A DNA stretch of 27,514 nucleotides from Triparma columacea. Lineage: Eukaryota > Sar > Bolidophyceae > Parmales > Triparmaceae. The notes beneath the pieces are model-generated. The model saw nothing but the letters and a program-made list of their open reading frames with translations. It did not search any database and was not told the DNA's origin. Below are positions 17,470-27,272 of the stretch, in pieces; position 1 is the first letter of the stretch; each line of letters begins with the position of its first letter. The translations under genes were made by a program, and so were the position numbers. The DNA is taken from assembly GCA_030267965.1 (NCBI GenBank), contig BRYA01000232.1, forward strand, positions 529-28,042, in the 5' to 3' direction.

Positions 17470-19463
17470 ATGTTGTGGGTCCTAGAGTTCTCCTCCACCA
17501 GGTCTCTCGCTTTTTCCATGTACTATTTCTCCATGGTCATCATCCTGATGGTCTCCCTCTATCCATCCCTTAAACGCGTTGAGAAGGCCGAACAAACCGC
17601 CCAGACGAAGGTAAGTTGCTCTCCATTTCATGCAAGATTGTTTACCCAAATGTGCCAACCCTCCCCCGCCCGGGCCCCGGGGACTTGAAAACCCACCCCC
17701 CCAGGCGAACGAGAAACTCGCCGTAAAGACGACGACGAGGTCGCGCAAGCTTTCTGTGTGGGACAAGGTGAGAACGACGGGCGTAAGATACGTTGGTCGA
17801 GCTTACCCACTCACCCCACACCCCCACATATATATATGCATATATATATATATATATGCAGCTGGAGAAAAACCAGCCGCAGCTCAGCGAGGCTTCTCCC
17901 TTTGTTAACCCCGACTGGTCCTTCTCTAAGCGTGAGTACTTTAAGTATTGCATTTTCGGTCCTATCCTGGTCCCGATACGCATCATCCTTATTGTAGCTT
18001 GTATCCTCTTTGGGGCAGTATTCGGTAGCCTTTGCATGGCGGGATTGAAGGATAAGAGCAAGCCCCTCAGCAGGTGGCGGCTTATTGTCCGTTCACCCCT
18101 TAAGCTCTTCAGTCGCCTCATTCTCTTTGCCATGGGATTCTATTACATACCAGTGAAGGGGAAGCAGGCTCCAAAAGACAAAGCCAGCGTCTTGATCGGC
18201 AACCATGTATCCTTCATCGAGACCTTCTACATTGGGCTACTCGGCGCCAGTCCTGTGTCGAAGAAGGAAAACGCCGACATCCCCCTCTTCGGATCTCTCA
18301 CGTCCTCCCTCCAGCCCATCCTTGTCGATCGACTGAACCCCAATAGCAGGAAGGACGTTGCAAGGGAAATTTGCGACAGGGCCAGGAGCAAGGAATGGAA
18401 CCAGGTCATGCTATTCCCAGAGGGAACCACCACGACTGGCAAAGCCCTCATCCAATTCAAGGTCGGAGCGTTCGCACCCGGGGAGGCTGTCCAGCCCGTC
18501 GTGTTCAACTTCAACAACAACGCCTTCAACTTCGGCATGACCTCCGCAGGCCCCGCCCTGCACGTGCTCGCTCTCCGCGTGCTCTGCCAGCCTAGCAACA
18601 GCATGTCCGTCACCTTCCTCCCCCCCTACGCCCCGAGCCCCGAGGAGAAGAAGGACCCCAAGCTGTACGCGGCCAACGTCAGGAAGGTTATGGCGGCTTA
18701 TATGAAGGTTCCGACGACGGAACATAGCTACGACGATGTCTGCCTACAGATCGAAGCCTTGAAGGTAAAGAGAAACGACATGACTAAGGACGCCTCCTCT
18801 TTGGAGTTGAAGTCCTTGAAGAAGATAATCGAGATTGACAAGGAAGAAGCGAAGGAACTCGTCAAAACTTTCATGTCTATGGACACAAACAAATCTGGGA
18901 GATTGGACCTCGAGCAGGTGAGGAAGCGTAATGGACAGAGCAGCATCGCGACGATGGAAGCGTAATGGACAGAGCAGCATCGCGACTTGGAACCGTCTAA
19001 CCCATCGACGCACCCGCCTTCCGCTTCTCGCTTCGCTCCTCGCCCCAAGTTCAAGAGGATCTTCTCAGGACCATTTGGCTCCACCCCCCTCGTCGACGTC
19101 GAGCACCTCTTCCATCTCCTAGACAACGACGAGGCTGGGACCCTCGACCTCAAGGAGTTCGTCCTCGGGCTCGCGCTCCTAAACTCCGAGGGAGGCGAGA
19201 CCCAGAGCAAGCAGGATTCCGTGAAACTCTCCTTCCAGGTACTGGAGGGGGGGTCGGAAGCGGGAGAGATAAAAATGAAGGACCTTACGACCGTCCTTCT
19301 CAAAGTTTACCCGGAGATGGGCTTGCAGAAGATCGAGGACATCGTCAGTGAGGCAGATGCGAATAAGGACGGCACGATCTCGCTTGATGAGTTCCTGCAG
19401 ATGGCGCAGAATCACCCCGAGCTCTCGCTGACTGGCAGGAGCTTCTGGTCGAAGCTGTTTTAA
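17470..19463 (+). CDS. LPCAT-type lysophospholipid acyltransferase with EF-hands
   Basis: Exons 17470-17610, 17705-17767, 17862-18917 and 19050-19463 join in phase 0 to 557 residues. Hydrophobic segments at about residues 10-30 and 93-125 anchor it in the ER. The PlsC/LPLAT domain follows: GNHVSFIETFYIG (181-193), an LFPEGTTTTGKALIQFKVGAF block and QPVVFNFNN. The catalytic motif usually written HX4D reads H183-VSFI-E188, an Asp-to-Glu change. The C-terminus carries EF-hand loops DTNKSGRLDLEQ (409-420), DNDEAGTLDLKE (445-456) and DANKDGTISLDE (523-534); only the last is fully canonical, so calcium may tune activity. Architecture matches LPCAT1/2, which re-acylate lysophosphatidylcholine. Intron 2 contains a TA repeat and intron 3 a 34-bp duplication. 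Confidence 0.9.
17827..17860. repeat. (TA)n microsatellite at an intron 3' end
   Basis: Two TA runs separated by GC fill the place of the polypyrimidine tract directly before the acceptor of LPCAT exon 3 (ATGCAG). Confidence 0.85.
18922..18986. repeat. 34-bp tandem duplication in an intron
   Basis: A 31-bp core (starting GGAAGCGTAATGGACAGAGC) occurs at 18922-18952 and 18956-18986, within the last LPCAT intron. Each copy contains an in-frame TAA if the intron is retained. Confidence 0.85.
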
Positions 19464-19512
19464 GTAGTTTTGAAACTTTACGTTCTTATCAAAAACAACA
19501 ACTCTATAATCT

Positions 19513-21117
19513 CTATAAGCGCTCCTCATCCTTCCTTCTCATCCACCCTTCAACCCACTCCCCCACCACCCCCCCAACTTCTCTCCCCAAGTGCGTTCCA
19601 TCCCCTTCCACCTCCTTTCTAACTCTTCCCATTTCATCGTTAATCCTCGCTTCAACATCAACAAAAACAACCGTACCATCCCCCCCCCTACAAACCCTCC
19701 TGAGCTCCTCATTCCAAAGCCCTACCGTCTTCCTCTTGAGTTCCCTCCCCTCTTTTCTCCCCCCCTCCTTATTCCCAGCTTGACAAACCGGCATTAATCC
19801 AATCGTCCACCCCTCACCCATAACCTCTCGGATCTCTTCTACCCCCTCGACAAACTCCAAGACCTTACTCTGAACCCAAGCCTCGATAACCTCAACCCCA
19901 ACCTCCCCTTTTATATATCGAGTGCAGTCTACTCCACCAACACCCTCCCTGCAGTCAATCTCACCCGCAGTTAAAATAACAAGCCCTTCTTCAGTCGTTC
20001 CTGCCTTCTTAACCTCCTCCAGACCAGCTCTTAAATTACTAACCGTGAAGAAGGATTGTGTTATAGTATTCCCCAATCCTTCCTTGAACGTTCCCTTCCT
20101 AACGTGTCCAGCCTTCAATCCGGTCGCCGGTCTAGCCAAAAATTCAACTAAATTTACCTTCCCATCGTCCCCCATATACTCGTGTCTGTACATGTGTAGG
20201 GACACACAATGTGAGTCCCCAATTACGTAAACCCTTGTTCTCCTCCTCCCTTCATCATCCTCATCAGCAACCGTATCGATGTTGGATATACCTCCCTTTT
20301 TATACTTCCCCATAACCAGGTTAAACACAAGCCTGTAGTACGCATGATGGCTCTTGAAGCGTCCGCGTAGTTTGGTTTCTAACGACTGGTAGAAAATAGG
20401 TAATACATCCCACCTAACTACACCCATATCATCATCATCGTTCTTATCACCATTATTATCATCATCATTAACAATACCAACCTTCTGTCTAGCCTCTCTA
20501 CCAATCCTCTCTTTAATAACCTTCAACTCCTCATCCCTAACCCACTTCCCATACCCAGGCCACCCGTCATACGTAGGTATATTAACCTTCCAGTGTATCC
20601 CTATAAAAAGTTGTCTAAGAGTTTCAACAGCAAAGTGGTGGGAGGTTGGTGGGGTGTATATGTAGTAAAGTTTACAGTGTAATAAAACCGCCAAAACAGG
20701 GGGTGTAGGTAGAGGGTGGCCAGGGGGTTTGGGGGTTGAGTATACTGACGATGATACCATAGATTTAATCAAGTCATGCTCTCGTGTACGTGATGGTTCG
20801 TTCGTAAGGCAGTCGTATATCATGTTCCTTCCAGATAGTGAGGTTGGTGTGAAGTCGTACACGGACGAGAGCAGGTGAAGGGCGAGGAGACCGTTACCAC
20901 CGAACTCGAGGGACTGAATGTGATCGAGGAATAACATAGCTATTGGGGTTATACCGTCGTTGTTATGTGAGCAGTCATTTGAGGGGGCTTTGTATTGTTG
21001 TATTATTGTTCTGCTGTGGGTTATGGCTTCTTTTACCATACCTAGAGTTAGATACTCTAGTGTTGTGGAAGGTTTGGTAAGAGTTGAACGATCTAATCTA
21101 TCAATTGCGTAGTTCAT
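19513..21117 (-). CDS. SGNH-hydrolase-like protein with helical N-terminal half
   Basis: Single exon, 534 residues from the ATG at 21117; a longer frame begins at a TTG. The N-terminal 200 residues are helical and unrecognised, followed by an Asn/Asp-rich linker (about 217-230). The C-terminal half looks like an SGNH/GDSL domain: VYVIGDSHC (nucleophile S302), a RPATG block (329-333), LVILTAGEIDCREG where GEID takes the block III place, and GDGTHLG with D506 and H509 as the dyad. GDSH with GEIDCR recurs in a poorly described family. Likely chemistry is ester or acetyl hydrolysis or transfer. No signal peptide. Codon use is more A/T-rich than in most neighbours, as in the divergent RRP7 exon 1. 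The stop is 49 bp from the LPCAT stop. Confidence 0.7.
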   Translation of the reverse strand: MNYAIDRLDRSTLTKPSTTLEYLTLGMVKEAITHSRTIIQQYKAPSNDCSHNNDGITPIAMLFLDHIQSLEFGGNGLLALHLLSSVYDFTPTSLSGRNMIYDCLTNEPSRTREHDLIKSMVSSSVYSTPKPPGHPLPTPPVLAVLLHCKLYYIYTPPTSHHFAVETLRQLFIGIHWKVNIPTYDGWPGYGKWVRDEELKVIKERIGREARQKVGIVNDDDNNGDKNDDDDMGVVRWDVLPIFYQSLETKLRGRFKSHHAYYRLVFNLVMGKYKKGGISNIDTVADEDDEGRRRTRVYVIGDSHCVSLHMYRHEYMGDDGKVNLVEFLARPATGLKAGHVRKGTFKEGLGNTITQSFFTVSNLRAGLEEVKKAGTTEEGLVILTAGEIDCREGVGGVDCTRYIKGEVGVEVIEAWVQSKVLEFVEGVEEIREVMGEGWTIGLMPVCQAGNKEGGRKEGRELKRKTVGLWNEELRRVCRGGDGTVVFVDVEARINDEMGRVRKEVEGDGTHLGREVGGVVGEWVEGWMRRKDEERL

Positions 21118-21330
21118 TGCCTTAATTGATGCCAAAATGAATGAAAGTGAGAAGAGGAGCTTGAGGGTAGGTCTGATTTATGAGATCAGGGTTCTTGAAA
21201 TCGCTTACAAATGCTACAATGTCACGGGAAAAGACTAAAAATCAATCCTGACTCTTTATTGACTGACTTCGTGAACTTAAAGTGATGGAAGGACTCCCTC
21301 TTTTTTTCTCCTTTTTGCCTTCACTCTAAA
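21118..21330. promoter_or_regulatory. Divergent intergenic region
   Basis: A 213-bp gap between the SGNH-like and RRP7-like starts. TCATTTTGGC (minus strand, 21141-21132) lies just upstream of the minus-strand ATG. A T-run at about 21301-21307 and pyrimidines precede the plus ATG. No TTGGGCAR was found. Confidence 0.35.
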
Positions 21331-22426
21331 ATGTCTTTATCTGGATATACTCCAATATCACTCTCAATCCCTTCACACCCATCGTCATCATCACCCCCAA
21401 CAAGCAAGACTGTATATTATAAACTCCTAAAATCCATCTCAGTAAGAAATGGAAATGATGATAGCTCGTTGGCTGATACCACCACCAGTAATTTCACCCC
21501 AAATGACTCCAATATAAACAATGAAGATGGTCGTCGTGTAATATTCATAAACACCACAGCCCCTCAAGTCGGTTCAATAATGCGTAACTTTGGAATATCC
21601 TCAAATGAATGGTACATAGAGGTGGATTATAACTTACCTCTACACACTAATGTAGAAACAAGGTTATATGAAGGTGTTACGGGGAAAACTGTTAAAGGAC
21701 AAACGATGAAGGAACTTAGTAAGGATGGTATCGTTGTTATTGGTGTTACTGGTGGTAAGAAGAACTTAAAGAAGGTTGAGAAGGGTCTTGGTAAGAACAA
21801 AAACAAGGTGGTAGTTTGCGACCTTGACCCCGATGAGGAGGTGGAGGGCAGCGCTACTACTACATGGGACAGGGTCTTTGAAACGTGGTCAAGCCAAACG
21901 CAGGACATGGCAGTGCTGCAATCTAGGAGCGACGGGGTTGTTATGGACTACTCGGAAAGGTGAGAAATTGGGGAGGGAGAGAACGTTAAGCAGTAACGGC
22001 AGGGGTCTGAAGAATCCTCGACAACACTAACGCGAATATTTTTCTTCGCTTCCTTCTCGCAGGGAGTCCAAGAAGCTGGACTCTTTCGTTGACGGTGCGA
22101 ATCTGACAGTCGACGCTGACGGTTGGACGACTGTTAGCTACAAGCAGAGCGGTATGGAGAGCGGTCGTCGTGAGGTCTCTGGTATGATGGACGGTAGCAT
22201 AACTGCTGACAAGCAGTTGGAGAGTAATAAGAGGGAGAGAGGACGTAAGAGGAAGAGGAAACTGTTGGCGCCGAAGGATGGACTTAAGGACTTCTACAGA
22301 TTCCAGATTAAGGAAGGGAGAGACCAGGAGAGGAGGAACTTGAGGGAAGGGATGGAGAGGGATAGGGAGAGAGTTAAGAGGATGGTCAAGGGGAGAATCA
22401 AGGGGGGGGAAGGGGGCGGAGACTAA
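21331..22426 (+). CDS. RRP7: RRP7-like ribosomal RNA-processing protein
   Basis: Exons 21331-21959 and 22063-22426 join in phase 2 (donor GTGAGA, acceptor TCGCAG) to 330 residues. RRP7 is part of the UTP-C subcomplex of the small-subunit processome in the nucleolus and is needed for 18S rRNA maturation. The C-terminal exon shows the family hallmark: VDADGWTTVSYK, then a basic linker (KRERGRKRKRKLLAPK), LKDFYRFQIKEGRDQE and a long Arg/Glu helix. The N-terminal exon has an RRM-like region with RRVIFINTTAPQ and WYIEVDYNLP. A few Ser/Thr/Asn-rich residues precede it. The 5' 450 nt of exon 1 are notably A/T-rich while exon 2 is G-rich. Divergent from the SGNH-like gene. Confidence 0.85.
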
Positions 22427-22498
22427 ACATTGAGAAATTATGATGAAGATGAACGTTTAGTTGCTCTATATTCTACGATGCATTATTTCATGACCACC

Positions 22499-23836
22499 TC
22501 AACTTCCCCAGTCATCCTCCCCAACCCCCCCTCTCCCCTCCTGAAGGAACCTCTTAATAAGAACATCGGCAACCATCTCCATTGGCCCACCTTCAAATCC
22601 TCCCCCCCCTAACCTCTTCCTCCTCCTTCCTTTAATCCTTTCCCCATGTTCCTTCATGACACCCCCCAAGAAATTCTCAAGCTTAATCGTCCTCTCCTTT
22701 CTTTTCGCCTTACTCCTCCACCCTCCAAACAACTTCCCCGTAATCCCCTTCTTCGGAAGTGGCGAGCAACTGCTTCCTGTCAAGTAACCGACGGACTTAA
22801 GTTTCCTCTTGAATTCATCAAACTCTCTATACCTCCTCCTAACAACGACCTGCGCAACCGTTTGCTTGCTTACATCAGGGGTGCTCGTAATCCCCCTCCC
22901 TTCCCCCTCAACCCCCACATCTCCTCCTCCGCAAGGGAGGTAGAAATCCGTCTTAATTATATACTCCACATGCGATCTAACAATAACGCTACCTTCTATC
23001 CTAACCGACATTAAAAACGTACCATCTGAACTCGCAGCTGTACCAGGTGGTAGGGAACGGAGGGGATAAGGATACCATGTTAACGGAACAACGTAACATG
23101 GAGGAGTGGGATGTGAAGGGACCTTCTGAGGTGTCAGTAAGATGGAATCGTAACCCACGGAATGCGGGGTTAACGAAAGCGTGGAGTTCAACGAGGCGGA
23201 GCGGTTTTGAGAGGGGGTTATGGGGGTGGAGGTAGTTGGTGAAGGTGAAACGACGGGGTGTGATGAGTGGGTTGGTGGCGACTTCATGGGTGTGGTTAAT
23301 AAAGATAGGCTACCGGCCCTGTATATACCACCACCCTCCCCCCCTTCGTCGTTGTCGGCATCGTTATTATTGTCCTCGCACTCCTCAACACGACGTTGAA
23401 CAACCACACCATCATCCTCCTCCTCCCCTGATATTATCGAAGGCACAGTAACGAGGAAGGAGTTCCTCCCCTCATCCCTCCCCCCCTCATCCCCACAGCG
23501 GCCGTACAAGCCGGGCCCGAACCCGCTGTACGGCCCGAAGTTCTCCTGACCTGACCTTGAACTTGAGGGGGGTTTCGAGAAGAGCGTGAGAGTCGGGATT
23601 AGAGATGAAGAGGACAAGCCGTGTTTGAGTGTACTACTATGCGACGGCTTGCTATGTGGCACCGTGCTGTGTGACGACGTGCTGTGTCTTTTGTGTTGCA
23701 AGGAGGGAGAAGAAGGGGAGATGTAACCACTTAGTGTGGTTAATGTGTGACGGGATGCATGGTGGGTGGACGAATTTGAAGGACGGAGGATGAATGGGTC
23801 GGATAAACGGGATGGAAAGGGAGGAGAGGACGACAT
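22499..23836 (-). CDS. PX-domain phosphoinositide-binding protein
   Basis: Single exon, 445 residues, ATG at 23836. The first 270 residues are Ser/Thr/Pro-rich and disordered, with an acidic Asn/Asp patch near 140-170. Residues of about 273-400 form a PX domain: MSVRIEG strand, YIIKTDFYL, the basic RRRYREFDEFKRKL motif (333-346) with R335-Y336 at the phosphoinositide pocket, a Pro-loop around PLPKKG (359-364) and the helix KLENFLGGVMKEHG. The usual PxxP loop is shortened and followed by a very basic patch (GGWRSKAKRKERT). Such proteins bind PI3P and act in endosomal sorting. No second domain such as BAR was seen, so this is not a complete sorting nexin. The long N-terminus has many Ser-Pro sites. 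Confidence 0.85.
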   Translation of the reverse strand: MSSSPPFPSRLSDPFILRPSNSSTHHASRHTLTTLSGYISPSSPSLQHKRHSTSSHSTVPHSKPSHSSTLKHGLSSSSLIPTLTLFSKPPSSSRSGQENFGPYSGFGPGLYGRCGDEGGRDEGRNSFLVTVPSIISGEEEDDGVVVQRRVEECEDNNNDADNDEGGEGGGIYRAGSLSLLTTPMKSPPTHSSHPVVSPSPTTSTPITPSQNRSASLNSTLSLTPHSVGYDSILLTPQKVPSHPTPPCYVVPLTWYPYPLRSLPPGTAASSDGTFLMSVRIEGSVIVRSHVEYIIKTDFYLPCGGGDVGVEGEGRGITSTPDVSKQTVAQVVVRRRYREFDEFKRKLKSVGYLTGSSCSPLPKKGITGKLFGGWRSKAKRKERTIKLENFLGGVMKEHGERIKGRRRKRLGGGGFEGGPMEMVADVLIKRFLQEGRGGVGEDDWGS

Positions 23837-24076
23837 TAAAGAGAATTAAGGCACTAGGGAATTGAATTGTCGGGTGCAAGATGGGGTGGGGTGGTTTTGG
23901 GAGATTATTTGGTTATGGGGTCGCGTGATAGGTTAGGAATGGAAAGTTTTCTCGGAAGGGTGGAATATAACTCCCGTATACTTTCCGTCTTTCCGTTTTC
24001 CAACTATTTTCCTCTTGGGCAAAGTGAAGTTCGAAAAATAAATGGGGAGCCAAGTCACAAGTTTCAGAAAGATAAT
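23837..24076. promoter_or_regulatory. Divergent promoter region with TTGGGCAA
   Basis: A 240-bp gap between the PX gene start and the ZIP start. TTGGGCAA lies at 24015-24022, 55 bp before the ZIP ATG. Confidence 0.45.
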
Positions 24077-25470
24077 ATGTCACCGGAAGTTACCGGCTTC
24101 CTTCTCGTCCTAGCCGCGGGCCTCTCCACTGGAGGTGAGCCGGCAGATCCTTTAGCTTCGCTTGGGGTCTCACTCTGGAAAGAATTCTTTACTGGAACTC
24201 TGGACGCCTCATTGAGCCTTTGTCTTGTTTGTGTGTTTGTTTATAGGTTGCTGACGCTGCTCACCCCCCCCCTCCCCATTCTCATATTTCCTCATACCTA
24301 CCAAGTTGGCTCTGGTTTCGTATTCTCCAATAAGTTGATATCACTGGCATCCCGTCCCTTCCTTGCCGGTTCCCTTGGTTTCTCAGCGGGCGTAATGGTG
24401 TACGTGTCCTTCGCCGAGATCCTCCAGAAGGGCGTCGGGGCATTCGAGACTGCCAGCGAGCAATACGCAATTATTTACGCTACCCTCTCCTTCTTCCTTG
24501 GAGTCGTCTTCATGGTTGCCTGCGACAAGGCTGTACACACCCTTGAGCACGCTTCGTACCAGAGGGGAGGGGAAGCGAAGCTAGTCATGGAAGAGGGGAA
24601 GGACGGAGGATGTTGCGAGGTTAAGGTGAGAGAGGGCGTTAGGGTGGGATGGGAAGAAACCACAGGGTTGTTGGAGGACAGAGAAGCGTTTGTTAATGAA
24701 CCCCCCCCCCCCCTCCCCCCCGTCCCCCTACCTCTCAGCCCGCCGCTGTCGACGAATGGGTCGCCCGCGCGAACAAAGAACTTGCTAACGAAGTCAACCA
24801 TGAGTCTGAGACTGAGGCCTTCTTCTGCGGCAAGTCCAAGTCCAACTTAACAGGCCTCCGCTCCCGCGGTAGCCCCACCAGGGGAGATAGGAACAACGGC
24901 GATGACGAGGAGGTTGCGATCGAAGAGGCTAGCATTCAGGTCGCCACGAGCCCCAAGGGCAAGGTCCTGGGGGGGGGGGAAGGCCAAAGCCTCAAAGTAT
25001 CCTCCCACGACAGGGCGCTCGTGCGCATGGGTTTGGCGACGGCCCTGTCCATCGCGATCCACAACTTCCCCGAGGGCCTCGCCACCTACATCGCTACTGT
25101 TGATGACCCTGCCGTGGGTCTCACTCTGGCCGTGGCCATCGCCATCCATAATATCCCCGAGGGGCTCTGCGTCTCCATTCCGATATACTACGCCACCGGG
25201 GATAGAAAGAAAGCCTTCCTTTGGGGGCTGCTTAGCGGAATAACGGAGCCAATTGGGGCGCTATTCGGATGGGCCGTGTTGTCGAACAGTATGTCGGAGG
25301 TTGCATATGGGATAATGTTCAGCGCTGTTGCGGGGATGATGGTCATTATCACGATGAAGGAACTCATCCCGACGGCGCACAGGTACGACAGTAAGGATGC
25401 AGTCGTCACAAACGCGTTCATTGCAGGGATGGGCGTCATGGCCCTCTCGCTCTGCTTGTTCGTTGTATAG
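24077..25470 (+). CDS. ZIP-family metal transporter (ZupT/ZIP11-like)
   Basis: Exons 24077-24134, 24306-24625 and 24739-25470 join in phase 1 and then 0 to 369 residues. The family moves Zn2+ or Fe2+ into the cytosol. The first intron split is supported by LAAGLSTG joined to VGSGFVF, and LGFSAGVMVYVSFAEI follows. Metal-site motifs are HNFPEG (234-239) and HNIPEG (263-268), in the order of ZupT and ZIP11. Between the third and fourth membrane segments lies a long variable loop (about 115-218) that includes the exon 2/3 junction and a run of 11 G in the coding strand at 24969-24979, read as Gly-Gly-Gly. The second intron contains a run of 13 C. The C-terminus ends in a final membrane helix. Convergent with the next gene, 65 bp between stops. 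Confidence 0.9.
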
Positions 25471-25535
25471 GTGTAAACTTTACTTTCAATATGATGTCTT
25501 CTATGTTATCTTATCTGACGATATACCACCACGAT

Positions 25536-27073
25536 CTATAGCTCGTTGCTTTCCTTAACAGCCCTCCTTCCGCTGACCTCCTCCTTGAGCTTCTGCCTCC
25601 TCTTCTTTCTCTTCCTCCTCGCAAGCTTCCTCTTCTGCTTGAGCTGTGAGGAGCGGAGCGAGTCGTTAGAAGGGTGCTTGTGTGTCTGGACGTGCGCTCT
25701 TGTGTATGCTGTCCTCGTCAATTCTCACCTCCTCCTCCTCCTCCTCAAGCTTCTGTTCGAGCCTGCTTCTCACCAAGTCCTTCCTGTCCGCCTCCGCTGT
25801 GCTCCCAGTGTTGTGATTTCCCATTCTCCCCTGCTCCTCGTGCCAGGTCTCGATCATCCCCTTGATCTTGCTACCCTTGTACTTAGGGAAGAACCTCCTG
25901 ATGTCCTCCATCTCCTCCTCGTGCTCACACTCGTCGACGATCTCGACGCAGACCTGCCTGTAGAGGTCCCCGTAAGGGGTCATGGCCTCCCCCGTGATGG
26001 TCTCGTAAGCCTTGCTTACCTCGTGGAACTGCGAACAAGCGAAGCGAGTCGCGGAGATGGACGGGAAAATGCGTTTAGCAACATGGTTCGGTTGAACTCC
26101 TGTAATTCCGCAATGTCACGCTTTATCTTGTCGCTTCATTTCTCATTCATTCTCACCTCCTTTAACTTCTCCTCGTCCTCCCCAACCTTGTCGGGGTGAA
26201 GTGTCCTAGAGAGGGAGCGGTAGGACCTCCTAACCTCCAGGGGTGAAGCGATGGGATCGAGGCCCAGACGTAAGTATGCCCTGGTCACCTCGTCAATCTC
26301 CTCGTCCTCCTCCGGTTTCCTTCCCTCTCGAATGGCCTTGGCAATCTTGAGCTGCGACGATCGAGCGGGGGAATAGAGAAGGGGGAGGGGGATGGCGTTA
26401 GATTGTGCAAAGGGGAAGCGCTGGGGGTGTCGGATAAAGGCGCAGAAAGCTTCTCACCTCCTCCTGCTTCCTTGCCAATTTGGCAAGCCCCGCAGCTCTG
26501 ATGGCTTCCAGGAGGTCGTCCTCGTGCTCTTCGACAAGGTTGTCGCAGTAGCTCCTCAGCATCTTCCTGTCCTCGTGGAACTGGTCGCTCCCTATGGTCA
26601 TGCTCCCCATGATCTTGACAGTCCCGGCCCCCTTTGCATTGTAACGTTGAAAGGTCACTGAACCGTCCTCCTCCTTTGTGATGCCGTACTGATCCATCCC
26701 AACACAGAGATCCTCCATCACCTCAATGCCACGAAGCTCGGAAACCTCGTACGCTATGACCTTCTTTTTCTTCTCCCCACCTTGCGGTGGGGCCTGGAGC
26801 GTATTTCTCAGGTCTACGTTCTGACGAGGTTGTTCTAGTTCCAAGTTCCTCTCAAGCTCAGCAATAACCGACACGCAAGCAGAGCACTGTGGGAATTTAA
26901 GGCGTATTGGGGTGAAAAAACATCACAACATAGACTCGGTTCCGCAAAGTTTTGGAATATTTACTCACCCGTGCATCCCAGAAGTCTTTGCCATCTGCGC
27001 GCTTGAAATCGAGCTCTTCGAGAGCACGTCCTACCGATAACACGCCCAACAGTATCAAAACAAGCTTTTGCAT
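25536..27073 (-). CDS. ER Canopy/saposin-like protein with nested J domain
   Basis: Five exons, 27073-26969, 26886-26458, 26351-26157, 26028-25729 and 25643-25536, all joined in phase 0, give 378 residues. Residues 1-17 are a signal peptide. Exon 2 matches Canopy (DUF3456, saposin-like) proteins: C36SAC39 at the start of a helix, MEDLC96VGMDQYG, and YC149DNLVEEHEDDLLEAI. Exons 3-4 encode a J domain (about 200-256): AYLRLGLDPIASPLEVRRSY, RTLHPDKVG with H230-P231-D232, and FHEVSKAYETITG. After it comes C270-x6-C277, the spacing of the last cysteine pair of Canopy proteins, so the J domain appears inserted inside that fold. The tail has six Glu and a basic coil (RRKRKKRRQK), ending ESNEL, possibly an ER-retrieval variant. 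Inferred role: Hsp70 (BiP) co-chaperone with client specificity from the Canopy part. Confidence 0.82.
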
Positions 27074-27272
27074 GGTGGGTTTCACTTTGCTCTATAGGGC
27101 CACTTGGCCAAAATGAGGAATTGGAAACAATGCATGCATGAACCACTTTAAGGACTAGGTCCCTAAAATAGAATTTCACTGGGATGACATTCCCGCGAAC
27201 AAAATAGTCCAGATAGCCTTGTCAAACAGAATTTCGATGTGCAATGAGTTCTTTTTAAGCCCCCTTCTCTTC
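27074..27272. promoter_or_regulatory. Intergenic region upstream of the Canopy-J gene
   Basis: Gap between the thioredoxin stop and the Canopy-J start, both minus strand. On the minus strand CTCATTTTGGCC lies at about 27117-27106, resembling the sequence upstream of the SGNH-like gene. No other element was recognised. Confidence 0.35.

Noticed and set aside
25546..26199. 217-codon plus-strand frame
   Set aside because: Leu/Ser/Pro-rich shadow of the Canopy-J exons on the other strand.
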